Source: Anopheles merus
Taxonomy: Eukaryota > Arthropoda > Insecta > Diptera > Culicidae
Assembly: GCF_017562075.2 (NCBI RefSeq)
Contig: NC_054082.1
Span: 3,094,550 to 3,158,549 of the forward strand
Length of the DNA: 64,000 bases
Reading direction: 5' to 3'
The notes under the pieces are model-generated. The model did not search any database, had not been told where the DNA came from, and was given only the letters and a program-made list of their open reading frames with translations. Below, one piece after another: positions 30,762 through 43,300 of this stretch (the first letter of the stretch is position 1; each line of letters opens with the position of its first letter). The position numbers were made by a program, and so were the translations under genes.

Positions 30762-30781
30762 TATTTCTTCCCTTACTTCAG
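30762..30781 (+). promoter_or_regulatory. Second candidate 3' splice site of the convertase leader
   Basis: A pyrimidine-rich stretch (ATTTCTTCCCTTACTTCAG) ends at 30781, about 1.2 kb before the furin-like ATG and 307 bases after the other acceptor at 30474. The two could be successive or alternative acceptors feeding the same coding exon. This is inferred from sequence only. Confidence 0.45.
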
Positions 30782-31987
30782 AGTGGACGGAACTTTCTAG
30801 AATCAAATTAGCAACAGAAGCAAAGTGGTGAGCTTGTGCGTGCGCGCGTCTGTGTTCGTGTCGAGTGATGGGCAACGTTTGTCGATAGGAAAAAAAAGTT
30901 GCAAAGGTGAAGAAGTGAATCGCCGCAAACCGTCGTGGAGCCCGGTGACTATACGGTTGTCCGTTTTTGTAGACGTCCGGAAGAGCATCCTTAATATAAG
31001 ACACGAAGCCGGTGGATCGTTTCAGCAAGAGCGACCATCGTGCCACGCTTACTGCACAGGGCACGGTGTACAGTCTTAATTGATTGATTAAAAACGGATA
31101 AGGATCGGTCGGGAAATAAGGAAATCACCATTCAGCGAGGGCGGACAGAGAGCGCGTGTCGAGCGGGGAGGCGGCGAAAAGGAAAGCAGAGGGAGCGATG
31201 TGTAAGACCCGCCTTATCAACCGGCCCGGCAAGAAGTATTAAAAGGGGCTGTGAGCCAGACATCCCCTTTGTCGGCAAACACCCGGACAGCAGCCTAAAA
31301 TTTGTGTGCTTTTTTACCGAGAGACGGGGAGGTCACACTCCTGGGGAACGAAAAACGAGCAAACGGAGCGGAGGCGGAAGATCGGCCCGATAAATCACCC
31401 CGAAGCAGGTACTCGTAAGAATCGCCTTTGGCTAGAAAGGTCATCGAGAACGAGCCTCGGTGGGATGAAATTAATAATAATTATGTTTTAATTAAATCAT
31501 CTTGATTATCCCTGCGACTGGAGGGCAGAACGGACCCCGGACCGGTGTACTCGACTGCTGCTTCGCTAGAGCTTTCTCGGAACGGAGACGGTACCCTCGT
31601 CGTCGGTTCGGAAAGCCTTCGACCACATTCCGTCATCCGTGCAGCCTTATTGGATGACTAGTTATCCCGGTTCCGGGAAAGCATCTATACCGGCAGGACG
31701 AACCAGCCCTTCGCACGCTATGGTCTAAGTCGGTTGGATGGATCTGGTTCGTAACGGCACCACCACCCGGAGATTGTGTGGAACGCCGGCTCTAGCTGCT
31801 CCCAGTAAACGATAGCTCTGGTCTCGTTGTGGCCCTGGATCGTTTTGCTGTCCGTAGCTCCATGCCGGTGGGAGCGCGTTGCGTCTGTTCGTGGCTTGTA
31901 ACGCTGTGGAGTGTTGTGGTGGTCGCTTCTCTGAAACAATTTGTGCAGCTAGATTAACCAAGACGGGCGAAGGATTCCTGCATCAAA
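30782..31987 (+). other. Probable 5' untranslated leader of the convertase gene, with upstream ORFs
   Basis: This stretch runs from the acceptor at 30781 to the main ATG at 31988 and is assigned as leader by position. It contains at least five short ATG-initiated frames: 30868-30888 (6 aa), 31198-31242 (14 aa), 31465-31491 (8 aa), 31654-31728 (24 aa) and 31862-31957 (31 aa, hydrophobic middle). All end before the main ATG, which has a favourable insect context (CAAAATG). This arrangement usually lowers translation of the main frame. The leader could instead contain a transcription start or a further intron. Confidence 0.45.
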
Positions 31988-32728
31988 ATGACTATAAAGA
32001 CTGCGCTGCAGCGCGAACGTAAATCTTTTAGCAGGGGCAAAGGCAATGCAACCGGACAGCACGATGTACCGTGGTCAGTAAGTGCGGTGATGCTAGAGCA
32101 GCATGGTGGAGCGTTGAGGTGTAACTCCAGGTCGGATAGCTATTTCCCGGACGAGCGATCCACTGATCAAGACGATCCGGAGGATCCCCAAAATGAGCTC
32201 CGATGGCATCAAGGTAGCAGCAGCAGCTCCGACGATTGTAGCAGTGATAGTACCGAAAGCAGCTGTTCCGCTGTTGGCTGTCACACGCGGCGTCCGCGAT
32301 GTCAGTCTGCGTCGACTGTGCACCCGCGCTATCAGCAGCATCACCTTCATCCCCGAGCGTCTCCGTGGAGTCGCATCATCCAGTTTCAATTAGTGCTAGT
32401 GTTATCGGTAGTTTTAGTATTTAGCGGCATCAATTCCGCGGTTAACTGTGATGAAAATGTAACGACCGGTGTAAGGGGTAGTGGCGACGGCGGGGAGCTT
32501 AAGAAGGGACTGCTGGCGGGCATTTTGGCCACTGCCAACAGCAGCAGCATCAGCAGTAGCAGCAGTAGTGACGATGAGGCAAAGTTGCTAAGCGTCAACG
32601 AAATCGATGAAATGCTGGATGGCGTACGCCACTTCACACACCACTGGGCGGTGCACATTCCGGAAGGTGATGTGCATGGTCTGGCCGATCGAGTTGCCGC
32701 CGAGCACGGTTTCATCAATCGGGGAAAG
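31988..32728 (+). CDS. Fur1: Furin-1-like proprotein convertase, first coding exon (partial, N-terminus)
   Basis: Furin-type convertases are calcium-dependent subtilisin-like proteases of the Golgi and secretory pathway that cut precursors after basic motifs. This exon encodes 247 residues and ends at a consensus donor (AAG|GTAAGT) in phase 0. Residues 1-129 are hydrophilic, with acidic and Ser-rich runs at about 54-93. Residues 130-148 form one hydrophobic segment preceded by Arg, fitting a signal anchor with the N-terminus in the cytosol. A Ser-rich linker follows (184-194). From about 214 the sequence is the start of the prodomain, with FTHHWAVHIPEGD (216-228) and AAEHGFINRGK (237-247), matching the family's WAV..PGG and KHGF.N.G patterns. 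VHIP..D and the N-terminal anchor favour insect furin 1 over furin 2. The Asp/His/Ser catalytic domain must lie on later exons outside the window. ATG 31988 is the first in this frame after an in-frame stop. Family assignment is firm; orthology to Fur1 is likely. Confidence 0.82.
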
Positions 32729-33795
32729 GTAAGTCGATTTGATGCATTTATGTAATTAAATTTGTAGCTGTTAAGATGCATTGTACTGTGCTCATGAGGC
32801 GTCAAGGTAGGGTTGAAACAAGTTCAGGAATTCTAAGAGGCTACTACACTGCATACACCTTCTGTAGTAGCGATCATTTCGCATAAATTATGACTTATTT
32901 ATCCTTGAATCTTAATTGGATTGCTTGCAGGAAGGGTCTTTCTTCATTCAATGAATGGGTGACTCGGCTTAGGACCAGCATTGCCTGTAATCTTCCGATA
33001 AATCTGCTCGACAAATGTGTTCCAACGCCCTCTTTAAAGCGCCTAGCTCACCTGTGCGAACCCTAGATGTGCCTGAGTGAGGTGTTTAGAATCAAACCTG
33101 CAACGAAGTTGAACGTTGATCCATTTACTCGCCCAAAAAGTTTTATGGTTCCCAGCGGAATCAACTCCTGCTGAATGCTCAACGATTTCGTCTTTAAAAA
33201 TTACCCACCGCCACAAATTCGACCGCTTAACGACTACCCAGCACGGACATTACTCTTCCATACACGTGCTTCGTACATTGGATAACGATCGAAACCGAAA
33301 CGCAGTAAACGCTTTGCCCCTGTTCAGAAACTGCTGGAATCGAGGGACCATGCCCAGTCGAAAGGCTGGCATAAAAATTGACCCCAAGCAGTGTAGAGTG
33401 TGCGGATTAGGCTTCCCCATCCGCCGCCCCTCCACTGCTCGCTTCTGCAAACCCACAAAATATGCATCGCTCGGTGAGCTGCGGCGCTAAGCCATCGCGT
33501 TTTCAGAGTGTGGTGCGCCCAGCATTGTATAATTATTATCCTCGGGAGAAGTATAAATCCTTTCGTCGTTTTTCAACCCCCTACGGGGGAGGGTAAGCAT
33601 TCCGGAACCCCGAACGCGGACGGTGGTATATCTTTTCGAACGTTTTGCCCTGTGTCCCGTGTACGGATACTGTATTCTTTGGAATTGCAACGCCACCGTG
33701 CTCCCGAGGGACGGGGACTCAATGGACGGACGGCGCAGGTGGAAGCAGCAGTCGGTGAATAAAGCTTTTCCGGTGCTTCCGGCCGATGGTCGCCA

Positions 33796-33818
33796 TGTGT
33801 GTGTGTGTGTGTGTGTGT
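33796..33818. repeat. (TG)n microsatellite
   Basis: A perfect TG tract of about 23 bases within the convertase intron. Confidence 0.9.
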
Positions 33819-36800
33819 CACTATAGGGAGGAGGGTTTAGGGGGCGGGGTTTATTTGTGTGCCCTGACACAAAATGGCACCCGAGGACGGCGTGTGGTTG
33901 ACGGGTGCCATTTAAGCAACGGTTCGCCTCTGCCTCAAAGTTTATTACAGTGATTGTAATAACTTCATACAAATGAAGCCAGAGCGGAGCAATCACAGGA
34001 GCTTCACTCATATTAGTTGGTTTGGTCGAGTCGACCCATTCGAGTGGCTGTACCAGAGGGGAAATGTGTTGTGTTAGGTACGGCAGGTTAGTGCAAAGGC
34101 ATGACAATATATCGAAAACGATGAAAGTACTGGTGTCGACCTGTTCCACGGGAGCTGCTATTGTTGGGCAGAAGTCTTTAATTTACTTCCTGCCCGAGGG
34201 AGAGACAGCGTGTGGCAAGGATTGGGGGTGAAAAAGGGCAAAATTATTTGAACAGTTATTAGGGTGAGCTCCGGGGAGTATTTTTGCGGTTCTGCATGTG
34301 CTGGGTGTGGGAGCTCTGATGATCCCTTTCCCATCTCCGTGCAATGGTTGCAGCTGGTTTGATCCATCGAGAGCGCAGGAGAGTCACAGCGAGGAATACG
34401 ATACAAATAGCATCAGGAAAGTGTTGAGCGCGACGTGGGTCGTGTCGGACGCTAGAGGACCGTTTTGCCCTTCTTTTTGCCGCTGTTTAGTTCGTTTGGT
34501 TCTGTCTATCGGCTGTATCTCGCGTGCATCTTTCGTTCACCGAGGGCTAAACTCGTACGTGCTGTTATAAATAGGCGTTCCATAGCCCATTAAACTAATT
34601 GCTTTGCATACGGCGATAAACCAACTGCTCCGCCACCGATTGCGGTACCGATGAGAGGGTGTTTTGTTCTTCTGCCCTGACCCTATTGGGGCTGGGACAG
34701 CTAATGAGTGGATGGCATTGCGTGGTGGGGAAAAAAGAGGAACTTCGATGTACCTAGCGTCGGTGGTCGGTGCGTGAACGGAATCTAAATTGTCGCGCAA
34801 TCCGAAATCATTGGCATCTGCGCGAGGCGCACTTAATGCGATGTAATTTGATAATAATAGTAATTAGCAGTCATAGCCGCATGGAGAAGCATTAGCTCTC
34901 CTCGTTGGGCTGGACCCAGTGCATCGTTCCCATTGGCCTGTACACCATATACTGGCTGGCGGGTGTGGTGGCGCTGTGGACTGAGAGATAGTGATAATTA
35001 TTAGCAACAATGCGGGCGCATGTGTTGTTGACTGGCTAACTCTGGGGTACGAGATTATCGGGTGCCTCTGGTAGGTGTTTGCAGTGCAATGAAAACTTCA
35101 ATTGAATATTGGCCACGAGTAGTGGTGTGTAATTTGCAGCGAGATTAGAATTAGGCGAGAAGCACATTAGATGTTATTGGCAGCTATTTTTTGCTGGCGT
35201 ATCTTGAAATTGTTCCTCATAACGAGCTTTTAAGTTGAGTCGATAATGCTTTTGATCATACCGAATAGCTAGGGTCATCTTCCGTAGATTGCCTTTAATA
35301 CAGCGTTGATTGTTTTGCATGAATTTCGAGACGATTTGCCAGCTTTAAACATCGTTGAGGGTTTCTGGCAAAGCTTCAATTTTGAATCTCCAAATCATCA
35401 TTTGACATCAGTATCACATCGTTTCACAGGCGAAAGGCCAAACCAGTTGAAGTTGAGTGAAGTTTATATGACGGCGTAGTAACGACAGTTGCAATGGTGT
35501 TCAGCGTGAATGTCTGCTAAGGAGCGGCGGTTACTACTGAACCCTGTTTTGCAGCAATAAACGTGCAAGATTTGATGGAGAGAAGAGCATAAAATGAACC
35601 GATTCCGATAAGCGGTCAGCACAAACCCAACAACCATCACCATCACACCAGGCGCAGCATCAGCAGCAGACTAAAAGCTCAAAGCATTCGGAGGGCGAAT
35701 GTGCGGAAAGAGAAGCGCTCTCATGCTTCATTTGCTATCGAGACTGTAAATCTTCATTTATCCTCCGGTATACAGTTCATTAGACCGAGCGGCTTCAAGT
35801 AAATGATAATGACGATCATGTCGATGATGCCAAATGGTGTCCCTTTTGCTGCGCCTCTGCTTGTACTGGATCTGGCTCGGTGTTTTGGTGGGATCCGTTC
35901 GGGTGTGTTTGTGACTGTGCGCCATTTTAATGGACATTATTATTCAACCGTTTTGTTCGCGAAAGCCTGCACGATAATGATGAAGGTGAAGCCGTCTCAG
36001 AGAAACCAGGCGCGCGGCCGCATGTTTAGGCGTTTTCCGTTTTCGCGTACTCTTCCGTCGGCTTATCTGTAGGGCTTAGGGCTCGCGTTCTTGCTCTCGC
36101 TGTCGAGCGTAACTCAATCGTTATCAGTGCGGGCGTGCGTACGGGCAGGCAACGAGCTTGAAAAGTTGGTTCGTACGCGCGGAACGCTGGGGCCAAAGGG
36201 GGAGAAAAGTTTTTGACAATACAAGAAACAAATTCAGTTACGATGTTTGGCGTAATAAGTGCGATACGGTCGGCAACGTTTGGTTGCTGTCCGTGGTCAG
36301 TGTTTTTGTTTGCTATGCAGTGGCGGTGAACCACCCCATGGAAAAAGTTGCCGTGCGTAAAAAGGTTCAGAGCAGAGGTAAAAAGCTTTCAAAAGTATCT
36401 TTTTTGTTGGCATTCTTTCCTATTGTTGGTGGGAGGGTGGATAGGACAAAGCACGGAACCGCAAACGTCCCCGGTTTGTGTTGGCAATAGAAGAAAATGT
36501 CCGTTGTCAAGCAATGGTTTGGTAAGAGCGTGTGGTTGCTAATTAAACGCTGAGTATTTACTTTGATCAGAGTTTTGTTTATGTTTACTAACAGTTTACA
36601 ACAGATTTGGTGTTATTTAAGGAGAAGAAAATTCTCTCAAACGAGGTTCTCATTTTAAAGTTTGTTCAAACAATCTTTAAATCTACAACTGCATATCTTC
36701 TCAAGCAAAGCTTCTTTATGATTTGGTTTAAACTTTGACCATTGCATCTGTATTTGTTTTTGCGGTAACAAACTGCAAAACGGGAAAAGTTTATTTGCGG

Positions 36801-39800
36801 AATAACAAATAACGGTCAACATCCGAGACAAGAGGAAGGCTGTTGCGAATAATAACGAAGTTGGGAGCTTTCCAGGTGTCGAAAACAATGCCATTTGGCT
36901 AGAAAACTTCTGCATCAGTCTTGGTGCACTCTGCACTGCACGCTGGCTAAACTGAGATTGTGGCAACAAATTTGCGTCAAAATCCAATACCCATTACGTT
37001 TTGTTTTGGTTCCCAAACGGCCAAACGGTGCCAGTTGGTTGGTCTGGAAGAATGTTAGTCAAACTAAAAATGAAATACACCTCTTATCGTATGTATTTCG
37101 TTTCATGTGCGCTCGGTGAGCTGTTGAAAATCCATCATCACTTTGTGATTTGAAATTTAATGTTTCCAAGCAATTATCACTGAGTGGTTTGGATGTCCCG
37201 ATCTAACCATAACCACAAAACGAATAAGTTCCTTCTGTACAGTGTGTAGAGATCAGAGCGTATTTCCAGTGCTGCTGGAGTTTACGGTCAAGAGCGACCA
37301 CAATAATTAACATTTTAATGAAACTTGGTTGAGGAACCGTGATGGGTGAAATGTGTCTTGCTTGCAAAAACAGACGCATTTCTTTCTCTGCAGATGCTCT
37401 GCTGAAGTTGCGATGGTTCCTACATTCACGTCCACAAGAGTCAAGTATAAGAGATTGTGATGGAATACAAAAGCACCGGTGCCATGGTGTGTTGGTTGTT
37501 TGGTTGATTGTTTTACACAGATTTTGAGCCGCTAGGCTTCATGCGCTTCTTTCATGTTATGTTAGAGAATGAGTTATTGGAATCATATACCGGGCTCAGC
37601 ATATCACAATAGTGGGATGAAATGGTGTGAATGATATGCAGAAGAGCAAAAGAGTTATAATGTATTATAGTTTGGCTTTATAGATTGAATTGTTGGTCAA
37701 TTTATCAATTTTATTGCTATCTGCCAGTATTTGAGATAAAAAAAGATTTTTATTAAAAAAAAAATCAAAAGTAACATGCAACGATGAGCTTGAACTTGAA
37801 GTGGTGACGAGCTTTGGAACTGTTCCGATTGGCATGTTAGTTTTGCATAAGTGCTGGTGGAATTTATGGTTGGCAGCCCCTACACTGATGTGTCTGGATT
37901 AGACAGTTGGAATTGATGCTAGAGCCTGCAGCAATGGCAAACTTCAAAAACATGAATGGAAATTGGGTTCTCTTTGCGAATTCATCGTGCGTTTTCGGTG
38001 CCCCCAAAACCATGTCTCTCGGAGGGTGTCGATGATGTACCCGTCCCGGTGTGGTTTTCCCGAACCCCATCGGGCAGTTTTGCTGCGAACGAGTGTGAGT
38101 GTGCGTTTCATCCTTCTGCCGAATGCATCAACGCCCATTCCGCAACTGGACCCCGAACGGATGGATAAATCGAAACCGGCGGCGTACGTGTGCTGTGTGA
38201 ATGTGCTAAAAAACACCGGGCTAGCTACCGTATTCATAATTGCTTGTGTCGGATCGCGTACCGGAGAGCGGTCCCAGCTGTACAGGAGAGTGAGTGAATG
38301 GTATTCGGGACAAGTGTTTGACATGAGCCATAAACTTGAAACACAAAGCTCTATCGAGGGAGGGAGAGTGGTGCACAGGAGGTTTGGTAGTTACGGTGCA
38401 GGCACTCGAAAAATCAATTTAAAATTTCATACTAGAAACCTTATATAGGCTCTGACCAAGCTGGGCGGCAAACAGTTCTCGGCCCGTGTGGTGGGAAGCG
38501 TGCAATGTTACGTATTTTCGAACGGAACGGAATGGAAAATATTTCTCTAGCTGGTTGAAGCACTTTTTGTGTAATTTTAGAACTGGAAACTGAACATATG
38601 GAATGGAATTTGGTTGCATATATTGTGTTAAAGGTCTGTTTTCGTATCGAAAAAGGGTTAGTGAAGGTTATACAAATTAGAGTTACGATTAACTTAACTA
38701 TTAGTATTATAAATTAGTATCCAGTCTGATGTAGATAGATTGTAGATAACGATTGACTATATGGTGCTGTCATTTGCTTCCAATGTTCCGTTAGCTATAC
38801 TCGTCGTAATTTTGAATTGCTCATCGTGAGTCAAAGATACTTAAATTAGTAGTACATCTGTAGCTTGTATGCCACCAAGCACCCACTCCACCCATTCTGG
38901 TCCCATATTTCTTTCGCTGTGATCTTTACCTTAAGACACCCCTTTTTTTTGCAACGGTTGACCCATTAAAAGTTTAAGGTTAAAAATGATCCTACCCCAA
39001 CAATCAAAAGTAAACAACATGCGTATTGTGCGTTTGGCGGGGAGAAAAGTTTACATTTTTATGCGGCACCATCTTGGCTAATTACTGTTTGGTATGCCCG
39101 CCGGAAACGCCACGCGAAGGGATCAACTGCTAATCCCTTTTCCGCGAGTCAAGCGGGTAGCGCAAGGGATGAAAGTTTTTTGCGCACCACATCGCAGCAG
39201 AAGCAGCAAAAGCACAGGTCTCTTACACACGCAACTCTTCACAAACATTAAACAAAGTCAAATTTCGGTCGAATGTTTGGTGGAAAGTTTTGGGAAAATG
39301 ATGACGGCGGTGTCCTTTTTGGCCCACGCCACACCTCAACCTCAACTCCACACAGCTGCTCTCCAAAAGGGATTCTGTGCTTTAAATTTGTACAGCAACA
39401 GCACACGGTGTGGTGGCCCGTGCATTGGTTGAGGAAAATGTGGAAAGCCCAGGGGAAAAAGTTTCGTTACGCCAGAAAACAGCTGTCAAGTTGTGTGGGC
39501 GACCACCATCGTGCTAATGCGCTTACAATTTCTTTCATTTAGTTTTAATTTAACGATGTCTCAGTCATTACGGTTAGCTCGGGCTGTGCAAAAGCGACAG
39601 ACAGCAGCAGGAAATGAAACGTAAATCAAACGGAAACGGGAGCAGCTTCGCTTGCTCGCCCTCTCTTCGCCTCTGGGCTGCAACCATTATGACACTGTTC
39701 CCGTTTTCATTGAGGCCAGTGGAAATGATATAAATATGGATGGCAATTGCGGAGAGACCGCAGAGAATTGTTAATCCCTACCGCCGTGCTTCATTCGCAA

Positions 39801-42800
39801 ATCAAACAGAATCGGTGGGAAGAGAGTAGAACTGAATGAAATAAAATTTAATAAACGCAAAAGCGCTTCTTCGAGGGTCGTTTGCTGACGTTCATTCGCG
39901 TGCTTCGGACCCGCCGTATGAAGATCGATTGTTTCAGTAAAGTGCTCCCAATGGTGGTCCACTTTGGAATGAGCAAGCAATACGTTTGTTCTTTTCCCCC
40001 GTCGGAAAATGGTAGAATATACGAAAATGGAAACTTTTTGTCCCGGTTTTCTGTTTGTTTATTGACTGCTGCTTGCCGGTTTATGAAATGTGTCTCTGGT
40101 TCGTAAGTGGACGCTAGCAACATGTTTTAATAGCGAGCCAAATGATGAAATGAAACTATTTGGTAATAAAGTAGTGGATGAACAAATAATTTGCGCATCG
40201 GCATTGGTTTGTTATTTTCGCATACAGAAATGGCTGGAAATCCAACACGACTTCGGTTTTGTTGATTGATAAGTATATCATGCTTCCTTATTAAACGCTC
40301 CACAAGCCAACAACCAACCGCCACACAGTGGAAGTACATTCAACAGGTCGAATTATTTAATCATGCCACTCAGCTACTACTACGATACAAACCACAATCA
40401 TTACCCCCCTAATTGGTCCATCCAGCTTGATCAGTTTAGACGGACTAGACCGGGGCGGTAGTTGCCGCTTTTTTTTTTCGCTGTCAAATCAATTCTAATT
40501 ATCCAACCGTCAGTGTAGTCCTCAATAACGAAGGGTTTTATCGAAGAGAGCAAGCTATGGCGGCCGTATCCTACCTGTTGTGGCATTACCATTTGTCGGA
40601 AACTCCTCGTCCACAGTAGAATACATCTCAACTTTCAACCCACCGGAATGTGTGTGTTTATGTTTGTGCGAGCGCCTGTCAGTTAGGCAAACTATTTCAT
40701 GCCCGGCGGCAATTTATCAAGCGGAAAAATGTATCCTTTCAAACATGCCACCATCGTATTAGTGTGTGCATGTTTGTGTGTGTCTGTGCGTTTCTTTCCC
40801 TTTCACCCCGTCAATCATGAGCTCAAGTCATAAGGCCCCGTACAGGTCGCGCGCATTAGCCGCCCTCCGCCAACCTGTGCAACATGTTGCTATTTGCAAA
40901 ACGGTTTGTGTCTCTCGCTCTCTCAGCTCCTACCACCACTACCATCATCACCACCCACATCAGGCGCTGGTAAGCCGCTTAGGAGGGCGAGTCTCTAACC
41001 CCCCGAGGTCCGTCTGGTTCTAGGATCTCACCTAAATGTGGGTTTACTTTACCCTTGCTCCGCGGTGGAAAAGAGCATGAGCATGAGTGAATGAGAGTGC
41101 TACGTTTGTATGTGTGTGTATGTATATCAAGTTACGTGATGGGTGCATGTCGTCGCAGCCAGCAAGGCCAGTGCCTTCACGCGATTAGCCCTGAACTTTC
41201 CATTGGGTAGAGGTGAAGGTTTTGCTGGAAATGTAGTGCCCAGTGTGTTGGGAATGGCAAGTTAATCTAATCATTCCCCTAATCTTTCGACTTTAAACAA
41301 TAATAACGACTTACGTGTGCAGTGCAAACTGTTGCTGTGAATGTTCCTGGAAGATGAAGCGCTACACTTAAGAAGCCATTAGCAAGTGGTTGGAATTTAT
41401 ATTTTTAGGTAACTGTTTTAACCAATTGCCACAATGCAGGAAACCCTACACTACTACGCAAAGATCGGTAGCTTTAACGCAAGGTAGGGTGTGATGATGC
41501 GTGTCCCCAGTGCAAGCATTGACGCATTAGTTTGTCCAACGCACAAAGCGGAACCCGCAAGCCACAAGCCGCAAGGTGTCGAAACGATAAAGTAAGGTAG
41601 TTTTTACAGTATTAATTACCATTTACACCGAATCCCCGCTCGATGGATCGAATGTGTTAATGAGATTTGTAACGCCTGTGTGTATCCTTCATCCGTCCGA
41701 TCCGGGTCCTCCAAAAGCAAAGAAACCCACTCCGCCAGAAGGTCATGGTTGGGTTGGGGTTTGTGAGTTGTCCATTTTTAGCAAATCGCGTCTTCGCTGA
41801 AACGCCGTCGCTGGCCGGGGCATTGACGAACTGTGGCGGAAGGAAACTTTTGCGTGCGAAAACTTTACCGTAAGATGCCGAAATTTTACAACCCACCCAA
41901 CCTTCTGGCCCAGCGTCGTGTGCCCTTTCGGTGCCGTGCGTGCGTGCGAAAGCATAACCTCGCAAACAGGCGCGGCCTAGCTCCCCCGTCGCGTTACTAA
42001 TGAAGCAAATCGAATTGCCCCGAAGCGATAAGCCGTATTTTCGCTGTCGGTTTGCTTGTCTTTCGGCAATACGGCAAAGGAGAAGTAAACACACAGATTT
42101 CGGGCACAGCTTTGAAATTCGACAGTGGTTCACGGCTGGAGTGTTTGTGAAGTGCCCGAAGTTTTGCGCTGTCCTATTGCTGCCTGGGTCGGTATAGGTG
42201 GCATTGGAATCGTTTGAACGCTTTTTTTTCGCGCGATCTTTGATGTTTTCTCGAGGAGACGAGACGAGTCTTAAACGCCGCGTTCACGTTGCTTAGGACA
42301 ATACTTCTCCCCATACTGTAAACAGATTTCGTGGGTTATATCATGTTACCTTGGGTCGTTTGAAGCTGTTGTACTGGAGTGAATGATTTAAGGAGTGTAT
42401 TACAATTTATGATTTACGTTAAAAGGTTTTGTAAGTTACTACTGCCTCCGTATGGCTAAGGCTGTTTGTTTCGATCACAAACCATCGGCATCTGATGCAA
42501 GAACACGAACGCAACTAGCAGCCCCACTGCACAAGTGCCCTCTGCTGTAGGTGTGAAGTGTCTGTCAATTATGGAGAATTGAAATAAATTATTTACCCCC
42601 TCGCCTGGCACGATCAACATCAATTGGTATCGCTTTATCAATTTGTCGATCACAACCACCCATTGAAACGCGATGCATGTGCGAAATGTGGTGCGTCATT
42701 TCGTTCCGTTCCGTTGCATGCTTCGGTCTTTTTCGCCGTAAAATGTCGGTTGTTTTTTCGTCCGTAGTCTATAGTCAAAGCGCTACTCCCTAATGTTGCT

Positions 42801-43274
42801 AAAAATTCGAGGAAAGAGATTTTAATTTGCAAACAGCAGAATTAATTTGTTTCGCATGCTGTTCGATACGGCTGATAGTAATGCGAACGCGTGGCCAAAG
42901 CATTCACACTTGACAAATGCGTTTCGCCCGAAAGGATACCATCCCCTCGAACGGGTGTACCTGAAAGCAGCCAGCACGCAATAGAACGAATCACACGAAT
43001 TAATATTCATTGGCAAAACCCTCGTCGACCATGTCGTGCCTGGGTCGCCCGTTCGTTGCCACTCTCCCTTTCCATTCGGTCGAAATTCGTTCGCATCCCA
43101 TTTTATGCATTCGCATGCCCCAAATGTTTGGCGAGTGTTCCCTCGGCAGCATTTAAGGGTCAGCGAGCGAGGTCGAGAACCAGCATGTACACAGCAGTGT
43201 GAACGTTGGCAAAGGCTGTGAAGCCGTTTCGGTGGCACCCAGCTACTACTAACGTGGGCGCGTGGAAACGAGTA

Positions 43275-43300
43275 AGAGAGAGAGAGAGAGAGAGAGAGAG
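43275..43300. repeat. (AG)n microsatellite
   Basis: A perfect AG tract of 26 bases on the + strand, a potential GAGA-factor site. Confidence 0.9.

Noticed and set aside
32893..32951. Acceptor-like site ending at 32930, which would make a 202-bp furin intron
   Set aside because: The sequence after it reaches a stop codon after seven codons in the required phase and does not encode furin prodomain.
33350..33490. Cys-containing frame (CRVCGLGFP...RFC) resembling half a zinc finger
   Set aside because: Cys/His spacing does not match a known zinc-finger class and it lies in an otherwise unremarkable frame.
33487..34149. Minus-strand open frame of 220 codons
   Set aside because: It crosses the TG microsatellite (Thr-His run) and has no recognisable domain.
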